Source: Gnetum montanum (Eukaryota; Streptophyta; Gnetopsida; Gnetales; Gnetaceae). From it: 64,000 bases of DNA. The stretch covers positions 10,353 through 74,352 of the forward strand of contig MNCI01007858.1 of NCBI GenBank assembly GCA_015680685.1. Reading direction: 5' to 3'. Below are positions 34,425 to 45,954 of the stretch, piece after piece. The notes beneath the pieces were generated by a model. The model was given only the letters and a program-made list of their open reading frames with translations, had not been told where the DNA came from and ran no database searches. The position numbers and the translations under genes are program-made. How positions within the stretch are numbered: the first letter of the stretch is position 1; each line of letters starts with the position of its first letter.

Positions 34425-35225
34425 TCTTAGGGTTAAGGATAGAGGGTATGGAGGAAGGATTTATAATAGATTGAATTAAGGCCTTCAATTAATCATCATT
34501 TAGGCATAGGTTTTGAGGAAATAAAAAAGAGGAAGTATTCGGACTTTGAATGTTTAGTAGAAATTTGACGATTGGAGGATTGGTTTAAAATGGACTTGGG
34601 ACTATTAGGGTTTTGGAATTTAAACCAAGAGTTCCAAATTGGGATTGTAATAAGTTTGTGAGAGTGATTTGTTCAAATTCGATTACTTTGGACATGTCGC
34701 CTTGCAAGTCAATGATATTAGGATCAAATTTGATTGCATATGTGAAGAAGGGATCCATGGTTGAGAGGAAAAAGTTTAAGATTCTTGCTGATTGTGGTTG
34801 CATCTTACTAGGAACATATGAAAATTGTTAGAGGAACCTTAAATCTGAATTTCTAATTGTTTCCCTGCTAAGTTTCTAAAGGCTAGTAAAGTTACTAGAA
34901 ACTATAGCAGGGCTAGTAAATTTTTCAAATTGAGAAAGAAAATGTGATTTGAAGTCATTCCAAGTTGAGATTAACGAGTTAGGAAGGGTTAGGAACCATA
35001 TAGTTGTCATACCTTGAAAGGTAGTGACAAAATACCTATAGGCCACATCATGTTGAACTATCTTGTGGATGCCTAGTAGTATCTTGAATTTTGAAGATGT
35101 TGATGAGTATCATTGAAAGAGGGATTGAAAGAAAGGAAAGTGTGTTGAAGGGGTTTTGGAATTGGGTTGAAGTTTTGTAAGTTGAAGGGATTGTTAACCA
35201 AATTTTGGGTGGTAGGGTTTGACAT
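34425..35225 (-). pseudogene. Element A gag, N-terminal part
   Basis: A Retrotrans_gag type capsid sequence. From MSNPTTQN (35225) it contains IVQHDVAYRYFVTTFQG, IWFLTLPNSLISTWNDFKSH, LSQFEKFTSPAIVSSNFTSL, then ILNFFLSTMDPFFTYAIKFD and VIEFEQITLTNLLQSQF (34803-34585). Each block matches gag of element B. At 34425 it is cut by element D; the rest is at 27271 and below. Confidence 0.85.
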
Positions 35226-35487
35226 ATTTTTAGAATGTGAGAACTTCAATCTAGGTTTTGTAGTAATATGACTTGGAAAAATTATTGACTATAAGATTTA
35301 TCTTGTTGTTTCTCTAGTTCGAGGCCTAAGGATTTCACTAGGTCCAACAATAGACTAAGTAGACAACAAAAGGTAATTGTTTTTAATTTAAATTTTTTAT
35401 TAAAGTAGGAAGAAAACAAAGAAAATAGAAACTAAGGGCAAGATAGCAGAGGAAGGAAAGTTGGTTGAGGGAAATTGTAATGGTTTC
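35226..35487 (-). other. 5' leader of element A
   Basis: Non-coding sequence between the PBS and gag. Confidence 0.6.
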
Positions 35488-35508
35488 CCTCCTTCTAGTG
35501 CAAAAGAG
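35488..35508 (-). promoter_or_regulatory. Primer-binding site region of element A
   Basis: After the LTR end the minus strand reads CCCTCTTTTGCACTAGAAGGAGGG. Elements B (TTTTTGGTGCTAGAAGGAGGG) and C (TTTTTGGCACTATAAGGATGG) share it. The consensus TGGYRCTAGAAGGAGGG differs from tRNA-iMet; which tRNA it matches I cannot say. The TTTTTGGCGC-like start recalls Tat/Athila-type PBS sites. Confidence 0.65.
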
Positions 35509-35510
35509 GG

Positions 35511-37548
35511 TGTTGATGCAAAAATTTGGGTTGTAAAGTCACATCAATATACAATGCCCATAAAGTGCTTAAGTTTACAATGTTATTTCTTAGGGCATGG
35601 CTAGCCCAAGAATAGTCTTTAGTGGGAGAGGAGATGTGGCTGATGAACGATTATCTTAAATTTGAGCAAGTTTAAAGAGCAAACTTAAACTAGAGAATAG
35701 AAAAAAAAATTAAATTTATATATTAAAACATAACTAAAAACAACATTTGGTAACATGCAAGAGTAAAACATTGAAATGATAGAGATGACAAAAGGAAAGG
35801 AAGTGAATGAAAACTTAGTAGGTCACTCGCTAATCTAGCCATCTTGATTCTTCTACACCTCCTCCTGGAGGTACTCATGGTATGATAAAACTACATGAGT
35901 CACCTACCTCATTCGTCCTTCTAGATCTTGTAGGTGAGCAATGGTTTCCTCCTCCCCATCGAAAAAACTGCCCCAACCCTTTTCTCAATCTTTTTCATGA
36001 TCAAACTTAAGGAAGAGCCTCTCTAACCTCCTATAGAGCTTCACCTCATTGGACTTTTGATTGAGCTAGTTAGAGGTAAAAGTAGGAGTAGAGTTTTGGC
36101 TATGGTGGAAAAGTGGGGTATACGAAGGAGAGTAAGGAAGAGAGTGTATTGGGGAAGAAGCAAGAGTAGTAATAGAAGAAGAAGCTTGATGCTAGTGGTT
36201 GTTCTTCGACTAGTTTCTCCCTCTCCTTCCCCTTCTAGTTGCATGAGGAGCCTTATATAGGGCTTCCTTCTCTTCCTCTTCCTCCTCCCTCTTTATCTCT
36301 TTTGGGAGGAAAGATAACTTTCCATGTGTCCATAATCATGCATAATTTCTTTAGAAAAATTGGGTGGTGCATTGATAGTCTACACCTATTTTTTAATTTG
36401 CACTTCTTCCATTTGTGACGGTCAATAACGGAGAGTAAGTTAGTAATTAATTAATTATAAAATAACTTAATAATCAATTAATTTTAAAAAAACTAAGCAA
36501 AAATATGAAGTTAAAGCATAACGTATATATTATTTATTATTAACTTATATATATATTTTTATTATAATTACTATCTTTTTGTGTGTGTAGGGTTAGGGCA
36601 GGTGCTATGCAGTGGTGGCAAAGATTGTAGGCAACAGAAGGAATGCAACACAACAAAGACATTGGTGCAGTATGAGAGGCATTAAATAAATGTGAAGGAC
36701 GATTTCCCATGGATTTGCAACATAGGAAATGTAGAGCGACACAGTCACATGGCAAGGCAAGCAGATGTAGGTGCTAGGATAGTAGCAAGCACATAGCAGC
36801 ACCAAGGCCAGAAGGTTAGATGATAAGAAGGTGAGCACAGGGCATAGTATGGTTACAATAGTGATGAATAGGGAGTATCTCGTGCCTTCATGGCCCTTAG
36901 CAAGAGTAGTCGAACTATGAAATGCATGCATGGGAAGCTCATATAAGGGCCTTCTATGGCTAAGATAGCAAAATAGCATAGAGCATGGGATGGTGCAAGG
37001 TAGTACTTGGCGATGGCTCAAGGCAACATGCAACTATAAGCAAGAAACAGATGCATGTGAGGGTTTGGTTGTGGGAGAATGTATGGCAAGCAACAGTGAG
37101 AACTAATAAGCATGATGATGTTCACCAAGCTTCATGAGGAGAGTGTAGCCATGCAACACTAATGCAAATTTCCTATTTTAAACATGGTTTCTCTGCAGCT
37201 CAACAGTGTTGCAGCAAATTATGATGGTAAAGAGAAAACAATTCAAGAGAAATATTTACAAAAATCAAAGGTCAATAGTACCTATAACTTTGATTTTCTA
37301 AGCTCTATGTTATTAAAAGCAAGGAAACATTTACAATTTAAGATACATCAAAGTTTATGACCACTAGTAGTAATTCAGGAATTGTTAGTTTGAATTGTGA
37401 GTGATAATCAATCAAAAGTGATAATTAATTAGATTTAATTGATACTTCCCTTAGTTTGAACTATTAGTTTGATTTTGTGTTGCTAATGAGCAACTAAAAC
37501 TTATGATTTTGTTTTGTGATGGAAGATTAAGGCCTCAGGCGATGTTAG
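35511..37548 (-). mobile_element. Element A 5' LTR, main part (the end lies at 40345-40352 beyond element C)
   Basis: Starts TGTTGATGC and matches the 3' LTR at 18682-21317. At GATGTTAG it is broken by element C and resumes as CACTATCA at 40345-40352. The TATA box TATATAA (minus) is at 36253-36259. Confidence 0.85.
37544..37548. repeat. Target-site duplication of element C (left copy)
   Basis: GTTAG, identical to 40340-40344. The uninterrupted site is visible in the other LTR of A at 21313-21318 (GTTAGC). Confidence 0.9.
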
Positions 37549-38039
37549 TGTTGATGCATAAATTTTGGTCACACCAACACTTGGGGAAAAAGCTCATTTA
37601 AGGACACTATTGCCTAGGATGCCTCTTGTATGGATACAGAAACCTAGGAATAGTCTCAATTGGAAAGGGCTATATGGCCTTTTCAAAATAGTATAAAAAA
37701 TAGGAATTTTAATTCGAATGAGTGTCTTGAAATCAAGAATACAAAAGGTAACCAAAATAAATTTTCCTTGCTTCCCAGCTACTATCGCCATTCGTTGCTA
37801 GTCTATTGTAGATACTATTGTAGCCAACATTTCGTATAGTTGCTAAAGGAGGGAGAGAGAGAGAGATGATGGTAGATGAAGGGTCCCATTGACACATAGA
37901 TAGAATGTGCCCCATCACCAGCACGAGGGAAATGTGTCCCTATTTGAAGAAACTTTCCACATATGCATTACTTGCAAAAAATAGAATGGAATTGTAGAAC
38001 CTACACTTGCAACTACTACTGTAAACTACTACAACACCA

Positions 38040-38076
<37 letters not shown>

Positions 38077-40339
38077 ACAAGCTACCAAATCCTACTATCA
38101 CATGCTAGTAGATGTGTTTTTGTCTCCAGTCCTATGTTTTTTGCCATCATGGATCTGCCGTGAAAAGGGAAAAGAAAATTGCCACCTCTTGGTTTCATGC
38201 TAAGATTGTTGACCATTGTCCATGCAGCTGTGCCACTACTGATTGTCATTGGTTCATTTCCTAGAATAAAGAAACAAGACTATAGAACCCACCTATCATG
38301 CTTGCTATCTATGTGCATGAGCTATGTCGCTATCATCCCAAGAAAAATAGAAGAAGAGAGAGAGAAAAAATCACTATTCATTGATTTCAAAACTCCTAGA
38401 GACCCCCTACCCATGTGCATGCACCTCAATGGAGAGAGATGTAGCTATTTAGGAAGAGATCCTAATTTGTTAAGGAGGCCCTCACCCCTCCCCTGTTGAC
38501 ATCATCTTCGTTCTCTACTTTATAGTTTCCTGCTAGTGATGGTCCACCTTCCTACATGTTGGTCCACCTTCCTACATGTCTATCCACCTCCCCACATGTC
38601 AATTTACCTTCTTGCATGTTAACATTGTTTGGTGAAATAATATATGGTTGTAAAGGATAGTTTTGTTGATAATGGCCCCATGTGATAGCATTGGTGAGAT
38701 TGGCCACAACACTTAGCCCCCAAACACCAAATTACATGCAAGTGTAAGGAGCAACAAAAATCATGAAATATTAAAAGGAAAATAATAAAATAAGAAAAAC
38801 TTCAAAAGAATAAATTTAAGATTGAATAATGAAGCCACCTCAAGACCACCTCACCCAAGTTAGGACTTAGGTAAGGATGACCAAAATTAGAAATTGGAAA
38901 ATGGGACTAGGAAACAAGGGTTATAAAAAAAAGGTTTTGGTGACAAAATTTTTTTAAAAATAGGAAGCATAAAGAAAGGTAGAAAATAAAGGGTCTACAG
39001 ATAAAGGGCTTTTTTTAAAAAAAAATTTCAATGGGTTCCAAGACTAGATTAGAAAATGAAATAACCACACAAAAATGGCAAGAATGGATAATAAACAAAA
39101 GGTGGGAGAAAGGCCATCCTTATAGTGCCAAAAAGGTGTTGATGCATAAATTTTGGTCACACCAAAAATTGGGAAAGAACCTCATTTAAGAATATTGTTT
39201 CTTAGGGTGCCTCCTGTATAGGTATGAAAACCCGAGAAGAGTTTTAGCTAGAGAGGGCTATGTGGCCTTTTGAAAATAGTAAAAAATAGAAATTTTAATT
39301 GGAATGAGTGTCTTGAATTCAAGAATACAAAAGGTAACCAAATAAAGTTTCCTTGTTTCTTGGCTACTATCGCTATTCACTATTGGTCCATTGTAGATGT
39401 TGTTGTAGCCAAAATTACCTGTAGTTGCCAAAGGAGTGAGAGAGAGAGAGAGAAGAGTTTGGATGAAATGGCCTACTGAGGCATCTTTGACACATAGACA
39501 AAACATGCCCCATCACTAGCATGAGGAAAATTTATCCCTATTTGGAGAACCTTGCTATGGATGCACCACCCACTAAAAATAGAATGGAACTATAGAACCC
39601 ACACTTGTAATTACTACTGTCAACTACTACAACACTGTAGTAGAGAGAGAGAGAGAGAGAGAATGAGCTACCATATCCCATTGTCACATGCCAGTAGACA
39701 CATTGCTATCTCTAGTCCTATGTCTACCACCATCACAGGTCTATCATGAAAAGGGAAAAGAAAACCATTGCATCTTGGCTTCCTATTGAGATTGTTGACT
39801 ATTGTCCATGTGGCTTTGTCATTACTCGTTGTTGCTTCTCTATTGCCAAGAATAAAGAAATAGGATTACAGAACCTACCTACCATGCTTGTGATCTACAC
39901 ATGTCAGTTGCACCATTGTTAACCTAAGAAAAATATAAGAAGAGAGAAAGAGAAAACTGTCGTCTGCTAGTTTCTCAGCCCCTAAAGACCCCCTTTCGCA
40001 TATGCATGTATCTTAATGGAGAGAGACGTAGCTATTCAGGAAGAGAGCTTGATTTGTCAAGGAGGCACTTACCTCTCCCCTCCTAACATCATCTTTTGAT
40101 CTTTGCTTTATTGCTACTTACTAGTGATGGTCCACCTTCCCACATGTCGATCCACCTTCCTTCACATCTCTCCACCTCCTTGCATGTTGGTTTATCTTAC
40201 TACACATTAGTTCATCTTCCCTCATGTCAATCCACCTTCTTGCACATTAACATTGCTTAGTGAAATGGTATACAATTTTACAGGATAATTTTATTGATCA
40301 TGGTTCTGTGCAATAGCATGGGTAAGATTGCCCACAATA
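37549..40339 (-). mobile_element. Element C: coding-free LTR retrotransposon (LTR + 425 bp + LTR)
   Basis: LTRs at 37549-38711 and 39137-40339 (about 1.2 kb each, ends TGTTGATG...CAACA) enclose only 425 bp. On the minus strand the interior has a PBS (39118-39130) and a PPT (GGTGTTTGGGGGCTAAG, 38712-38728). The leader between them matches the 5' leader of element B (compare TAGTCCCATTTTC at about 38900 reversed and 54254). It has no coding sequence and depends on enzymes from relatives such as element A. (GA)n runs lie in both LTRs (about 37851-37864, 38043-38072, 39438-39453, 39642-39661). Confidence 0.9.
38712..38728 (-). promoter_or_regulatory. Polypurine tract of element C
   Basis: Minus strand GGTGTTTGGGGGCTAAG abutting TGTTG of the 3' LTR. 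Confidence 0.7.
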
Positions 40340-40344
40340 GTTAG
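40340..40344. repeat. Target-site duplication of element C (right copy)
   Basis: GTTAG, matching 37544-37548. Confidence 0.9.
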
Positions 40345-40352
40345 CACTATCA

Positions 40353-40651
40353 CCTTATGTGTTGCCACCAGGAAAATTCATGGCATTTGTGATTGACACA
40401 ACATTGACAAACATGGCTCTCAGTATTGCCACCTTTGCTAGAGCTGATGTCTTGAAATTAAAGGCCTTGGTAGCATTTGGGTTGAGGTAGGGTACCTTGT
40501 TTATAAATATGCCCTTTGCATTGCAATTTTTTGCCATGCAAAAATCCTGCAGAGGATCCTCATTGACTACATTAACTACCATAGCCACCCACATTGCCAA
40601 TTCCATCATTAGTAATAGTGTGTATTGTGTCCTCCTCATCTTCTTTGCCAT
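40353..40651 (-). pseudogene. Germin-like protein, N-terminal third (split by element A)
   Basis: The likely start is the ATG at 40651 (MAKKMRRTQYTLLLMMELAM). An upstream in-frame ATG at 40714 would add 21 unlikely residues before the signal peptide. The frame has a hydrophobic secretion signal (about residues 10-27), then the family hallmark DPLQDFC, FINKVPYLNP, FKTSALAK, and NAMNFPGGNT before the element A junction, where other germins have the FPGLNTLG box. At the junction the copied target turned CAG into TAA. The rest is at 18307-18681. No intron is needed to join the halves. Confidence 0.9.
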
Positions 40652-40745
40652 AGTAGTTGTCAAGATGTTGCTTCTGCTTCCTCTATCTATGGATGGATGC
40701 GTTCCTTTGTGCATGAGTTGCAGGCTTGCAATATGTATGGTGTTG

Positions 40746-40752
40746 TTTTATA
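40746..40752 (-). promoter_or_regulatory. TATA box of the germin-like gene
   Basis: Minus-strand TCTATAAAACAACA, about 95 bases before the ATG at 40651. A CT-rich (TCTCT)n stretch at 40784-40804 lies upstream. Confidence 0.55.
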
Positions 40753-41235
40753 GATAGCCACTGCAATTTATTCGTATGATGCTCTTCTCTTCTCTTCTCT
40801 TCTGGTAGATAAGGTGGGTCAAGGAAGGATGTTGATGGATTAGCACTTAAGAGAAGTGAGTTTGTCTACCTCTCTTAATTAAGATTTAGGATTAATATAG
40901 TGGCATGTTGAGCATAGAGCTTTCTCTTAATGGCTGGTGTTGAAAATTTTCTTTGAAGGATATCATCTATTTTGTCATGTCCACCACATGTTTTTATTAT
41001 GGGAAGGTTTTTTCTAAGTGGAGATTGAATAAAACATAGGGCTGCAACTGCCATTTCGGAAAAGAATTCTACTATAGTTGGTGAATGGTGGAGGACGTGG
41101 AGCATAAAAACACTATATTCAATAAAAATTTGATTTTGGAAACCTTATCTACATCACATTTCTATTACCCTTATTTAGGAATTGTGGATTGCAAAGTTAC
41201 GAACCATACCTACGAAAGTTGCCAACATGGATAGT
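40753..41235. other. Upstream flank of the germin-like gene
   Basis: No coding sequence seen; this would be its promoter region. Confidence 0.4.
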
Positions 41236-41303
41236 ACTCACTGATGTGTAAAAATATAGCTTTCAGCCTCAATAGTACTCACTGATGTGTAAAAATATAG
41301 CTT
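41236..41303 (+). repeat. Tandem duplication, two copies of an about 36-bp unit
   Basis: TAGTACTCACTGATGTGTAA followed by AAATATAGCTTT appears twice in a row. Confidence 0.85.
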
Positions 41304-41315
41304 TTACCATGTTCA

Positions 41316-41703
41316 TGTTATGAAATTAATTACATGAAAATTGAAACAACAAAAAAAAAACAATAAAAACACATACAAAAATTTACATGGAAATCCTAAA
41401 GTTGGGAAAAAAACCACAGGAACTAGTGCAAGGCTCTTCCTTTATTTGGAAAAAAATCCCAAGGACACAAGTCATCTTTGATAACTTTCTTAGCTTGTTT
41501 GTTATTGTTATGGTGTTGAAGAACACATTTTCCCATCCTTTAATTTATAGGAGAAAACAACAATCTTTTTTCTATTAAAAAGTTTAAATAATTTTAGAAA
41601 CTACTAATCATATCTCAAGCAAAGATTACAAAGTTGGAAGTTATGATAGACATAACTTAAATTGAAAAAAATAAAGGAAAATTTTTCTTCACATTAACTA
41701 ACA
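41316..41703 (-). mobile_element. Element E 3' LTR
   Basis: Starts TGTTATGAAATT and ends TTAACTAACA. It matches the other LTR over CATCTTCCCACCC- and ACTACTAATCATATCTCA-type blocks. Confidence 0.82.
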
Positions 41704-41879
41704 ATTTAATTTTTCACATTAACTAACAATTAACCATTCTCCAAGTTAGAGATGCACTAGTTCTAAGTTGCATTTTTACATCTCCACTATTCCAAGCTAT
41801 TTTGTGCAAAAAACATGCACATATGTTGCAACCACTTTAGTTAATGCATCAAAAATATTTTTTTTGGTGTTAATTTTCT

Positions 41880-42640
41880 CATTATTTGAAGTAAAAAACC
41901 ATATATTTTGAAGTGCTTTACATCCATTAGGTAATTTCAGCAATTACCAAGTTCTGTTCTATTGAAGTGAATTCCATTCCCTTTTGATAGCTTCTTTCCA
42001 TTTTACTGCATTAGAACATGCAAGAGCTTCTTTTATCATTTCAGTTCACCATGATCTCTATAAAGAATATAATCGTTAAATCTAGCTAAATGACATATTA
42101 TTCTACTTGAACGTCTTACCACATGTGATGTCTCTTCTACAATATTTTCTTCCTCATTAGTTTCTTTCTCCTCATCTTCATCCAAACATTTTGGAGTGTT
42201 TTGATTTGTTAGTTTTGCTAGTTCCTATTATATTATATCTTCTTTAAGCTATAGAACAAATCTAGGAACCTACTATGTAACTGAATTAGAAACCTTTTTC
42301 TTTTGAAAATCAAAAAACATCACAGTTTCTTGAAATTTTACGTCTCGTGACCTTACAAATTACTTTTCTTTAGGATCCCATAATCTGAAACCCAATTCAT
42401 CATTACCATAACCCACAAAAATACATCTTTTTAATTTATCATCAAATTTAGATCTATTTTTCTATTATATATGCATGTAAGAAACACATCCAAAAACCTT
42501 TAAATGATTATAAAAAACATGTCTCCCACTCCACAAAGACTCTAGTACTTCATTATTTAATGAAGAATGTGGTGATCTATTAATTAAATAAGCAACAATC
42601 GTAATAGTCTTAGTCCAAAAGCTTTAAGGAAAACCTACAC
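41880..42640 (-). pseudogene. Element E integrase core and C-terminal part
   Basis: Reads AYLINRSPHSSLNNEVLESLW, HVFYNHLKVFGCVSYMHI, KLKRCIFVGYGNDELGFRLWDP and VRSRDVKFQET, the conserved end of copia integrase, then an acidic linker and RRSSRI as just before copia RT. It decays before any RT motif. Confidence 0.82.
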
Positions 42641-42646
42641 CAACAA

Positions 42647-43330
42647 TCATAGATCTTGCACATTCAACCAATGTTCTATTGCACCAATAGCACAATCATT
42701 GTAAAATTCTATGTAGCTTACTACAAATTTGGAAATGCAAGAATGAGATTGAAGTACCTTTAAATTAGAATAACTGATATGGCCCAACCATTTATGCCAT
42801 AAATCTTTATCCTTCCCTATAGTAACTATATCCACAAAATCATCCTAGAAACATATATTAGCTTCTAATGTATACATTGTGCTAGTCTTTTTACCTTTCA
42901 AAATTGTTAAAATGCCCTTGGTAATTTTCCACTGATTATTTCCACATGAAAAATTTAAACCAAAATCATCAAGTTGAGAAATAGAAATAAGTCTTTTAGA
43001 AACTTTAGGAACATTCCTAGCATTATTAAGAGTGATTTTAGGCAAACCAAGCTATTGTAAAACAACACTTTCTATACTAGAAATTTTTAAAGGAACACCA
43101 TTAGTAGCATAAACAACACCTGATGAAACTGGCTGATAGGAAGTAGAAATAGACTAATCAAGGCAAGTATGAAATGAGGCTCCTATGTCTACAATCCAAA
43201 CATATTTTTTTGTTTTTAAAGAAAATACTATAAATGATTTAGATACAATAAAATCAAAAGCAAGCTCATCCTTTATATGATTTATTTGTGAACCTACATT
43301 ACTTTCTGATTTTTCTAACACTATTTTTTC
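42647..43330 (-). pseudogene. Element E protease and GAG_pre-integrase domain
   Basis: The protease active site reads WIVDIGASFHT (about 43185; DTGA/DSGA to DIGA). It is followed by LNNARNVPKVSKRLISISQLD and NQWKITKGILTILKGKK, then DLWHKWLGHISYSNLKVLQ (GAG_pre-integrase, about 42800) and stops. Confidence 0.85.
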
Positions 43331-44106
43331 CTTCTGTTGCAGTGATGCTTTCCATAGTTTGTGACCACAATAGTTCCTCTTAATGTAATCAAATTTGTGG
43401 CAAAACCAACATTCAATCTTACTTTTAGAAATTCCTCTACCTTTACTCTACCTGCTTTGATTAGGTCCCTTGCTTTTATCACATTTATTAAATCTACCTC
43501 TATTTGAAATTGTAAAAGCATTATGTGATGATTAACCCCATCCTTCATGTAATCTTTTTTCTACATCTTGAAGAGTAGAAACTACACAATCAAAAGAAAT
43601 ATTACTAGTAATCATAGAGGTAGTAATAGTTGTAATAATTGGATTCAAAGATTTAGGTGAAGAATTTAAAACAACATAGCACTTCACTGGCTTTGAAATT
43701 ATCAATTTATATTTCTTCAAATTTAACAAAAGAAGCATCATATTATTAGGATGATCTTGCAAAGAAAGACCTTCTTTGATCTTTGCATTAAAATTTTTTT
43801 GATAAATATGAAACTAATTTAAACTTGAAGCTTTATTAAACCTATTTTTCAACTTTACCCAAAGAACATGAGGATCTATTTCACTAGAAAGAATGCCAAA
43901 ATTTTGTTGCTTGAATAGGGATGGATCATTGTTAGTGCTTTTGCTTGTAACCTTTTGCAATCATCATCTAACATCATTGCAGGTTTTGAAGGTTGAAGGG
44001 TCTCATCATACTCCTTTTGTGCCAAGATATCTTTCATCAGCACACTACATATGTTCCAATTCTCATCAACAAGCCTATCTATTGTCTCTAATAGCTCCAT
44101 CAACAT
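43331..44106 (-). pseudogene. Element E gag with zinc-knuckle remnant
   Basis: Begins at about 44106 (MLMELLETIDRLVDENWNI). Several frames have to be joined. Near 43410 a degenerate CCHC knuckle reads CWFCHKFDYIKRNYC. This is gag of copia type by position and knuckle. Confidence 0.75.
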
Positions 44107-44120
44107 GCTCCAATACCACT
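44103..44120 (-). promoter_or_regulatory. Primer-binding site of element E
   Basis: Minus strand AGTGGTATTGGAGCATG right after the LTR end TTTGTAACA. Confidence 0.8.
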
Positions 44121-44508
44121 TGTTACAAATTAATTAAATTTGAAAATTGAAACAACAAAGATAACAAGAAAAACATAGACAAAAATTTTCATGGAAATTC
44201 CAAAGTAGGGAAAAATTCCACAGGAACCAATGCAGAGCTCTTTCTTTATTTAGAGAAAAAATCCCAAGGACACAAGCTATTCTTGATAACTTTCACAGCT
44301 TGTTTGTTGTTGTTCTAGTGCTAAAAAAAACATCTTCCCACCCTTTAATTTAAAGGAGAAAAAAATGGTTTTTGTATTATTACAAACTTTAGATAGATTT
44401 AGAAACTACTAATCATATCTCACGAGAAGATTACAAAGCCAGAAGTTATGACAAACATAACTTAAATTGATAAAAATAGAGGAAGAGTTTTCTTCACATT
44501 AACTGATA
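44121..44508 (-). mobile_element. Element E 5' LTR
   Basis: 388 bp, TGTTACAAATT to TTAACTGATA. Confidence 0.82.
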
Positions 44509-45529
44509 GTTAATAGTTTAGGAATCTTATGAATGTTGAGGTTAAATTTATTAGGTAGAAACACTACCAAGTTAAATAGTGAAATAGTGGTTGTTCCTAT
44601 GGCTTCTTGTTTTTAGTATGTCCATCATTTTCTCACATTGTATAGTTATTTAAAAATTTTAACTTCAAAATCAAATGACTGCTATGCTTGTAGCCCATTC
44701 ATTTGCATTTGAAAGCACATGAAAATATATCTGTGGTAACAAATGGAAGAAGCTAGGCAAAGTATTTTGAGCAAGCAATTTTCATGAAGTTTCAAGGTTC
44801 AAGTTTTGACCCATTCTCTTACTCTACAACCTCATCTAGAACTTGTGCATTTTTGATTGGGGAATCACACATGGACAATATCAACCATATGGTAATTGTT
44901 CATGGAAGTTTTTGAAAGAAATGCATATTTTAGTTCTACATTAGGGCTTCAATGCTTGAAATAGGAAGCCAATTTAAAATTTGGAGATGACTTCATCATG
45001 CATATTACACCTAAGGTAATCTACATGTTGGAGTAGATTATTCAATGCCAAGGTTAGTGTTATCATCATATACTAATCCATAGTTTTTATTTTTGTACTT
45101 TTTTGTAACAGAAACATATTGCAATAAATCCATTCACAATGAACATTGAAAATCACTCTCCTAAAATGGAATGGTACATTGTTTTCCTTTGACTTAGATC
45201 TAACTATGAAGGAGTTTCTTTCCTTTAGGACTTAACTATTTAACCAGCTACCCTTTGTTTAGAAATATTTTGGTAATGAAAGAAGTATGTATATCATAAT
45301 ATTATGGAAAGAAGAATTTACATCAAAATATTTTCTTGCCTAGGCATGGATCCTAACTCAAAGGCTTCTCTGTGAAGCTATGAGACAAGGAGATTTTCCT
45401 CATAATAGGCACTTATTTTGAGGAATGTCTTCAAAGATCACTATTGAATACATTACATGCCCTTAAACACTGAGGTTTGCCCAATAATTTAGCTAGTAAT
45501 TTTTCATAATAGGATAAAATATGATTAAA

Positions 45530-45640
45530 TCAAATTCAAATGTCTTCCAAACCAATGCAACCACTACCTTAAAATATGGTTTAATCAAATTCAAAAATTT
45601 CCAAAATCAATGCTACTACTACCTTTAAAATGTGCACATC
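45530..45640 (+). repeat. Tandem duplication of an about 58-bp unit
   Basis: ATTAAATCAAATTCAAA ... CCAA.ATCAATGC.ACTACTACCTT occurs twice with a few changes. Confidence 0.6.
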
Positions 45641-45954
45641 ACTGAGCGGTGCCTAGATTTTCCAGGCAAATATCTACCTTAGGGAAGAAAATCATAACCC
45701 CTCTTTATCATCCCCACCATCACTATCCTTCTTGCAATAAACCCTCTACTCCGTCCACTACTTTTCCATCTTCTATGTAGCCAAAGATTTCATTAACCCA
45801 CGCTACTTACTAACTTGCAATTCATGAACCAATAATATCAATGTAACTTGCAAAACATCACTCATTCTTTTATACATATAAAGCATTCTAGAAGATTATG
45901 CTAGGATAATGCAATATCAATTTGGTTTCTTTTGAAACTCACCTGAAGGAGATT

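Larger units (their letters stand above)
18682..40352 (-). mobile_element. Element A: Ty3/gypsy retrotransposon nest inserted in a germin-like gene
   Basis: Minus-strand element bounded by LTRs at 18682-21325 (3') and 35511-40352 (5'). Each LTR is interrupted by a later insertion. Subtracting element D, element C, a solo LTR and their target duplications leaves about 11.2 kb. LTR ends are TGTTGATG and about CATTAACA. The PBS lies at 35488-35508 and the PPT at 21326-21345. Coding order in the minus direction: gag (35225-34425, then 27271 to about 26560), aspartic protease (about 26540-26280), RNase H of the archaeal type (about 25730-25330), RT (about 24940-24240), gypsy RNase H (about 24115-23700), integrase (about 23200-22650) and a C-terminal tail (22441-22238). 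All are interrupted by stops. Confidence 0.88.
41311..44513 (-). mobile_element. Element E: Ty1/copia retrotransposon lacking RT and RNase H
   Basis: LTRs at 41316-41703 and 44121-44508, each 388 bp, with flanks GTTCA and GTTAA (one mismatch) as the likely target duplication. The PBS on the minus strand, AGTGGTATTGGAGCATG, directly follows the 5' LTR and is the usual copia tRNA-iMet site with two changes. Gag, protease and integrase are recognisable, but the frame runs into the 3' LTR without RT or RNase H. A 24-bp repeat of the LTR end lies at 41704-41728. Confidence 0.87.

Noticed and set aside
38040-38075. CRISPR-like or satellite array at GA-rich repeats
   Set aside because: They are simple (GA)n microsatellites without spacers; the window is plant nuclear DNA.
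37960-38500. ORFs of 66 and 106 codons around (GA)n runs
   Set aside because: They are inside an LTR of element C, contain simple repeats and are not kept open in the other LTR.
37549-40350. Interpretation of 37.5-40.3 kb as a simple tandem duplication
   Set aside because: The GTTAG target duplication, PBS and PPT at the inner LTR edges, and the empty site at 21313 show an LTR-interior-LTR element instead.
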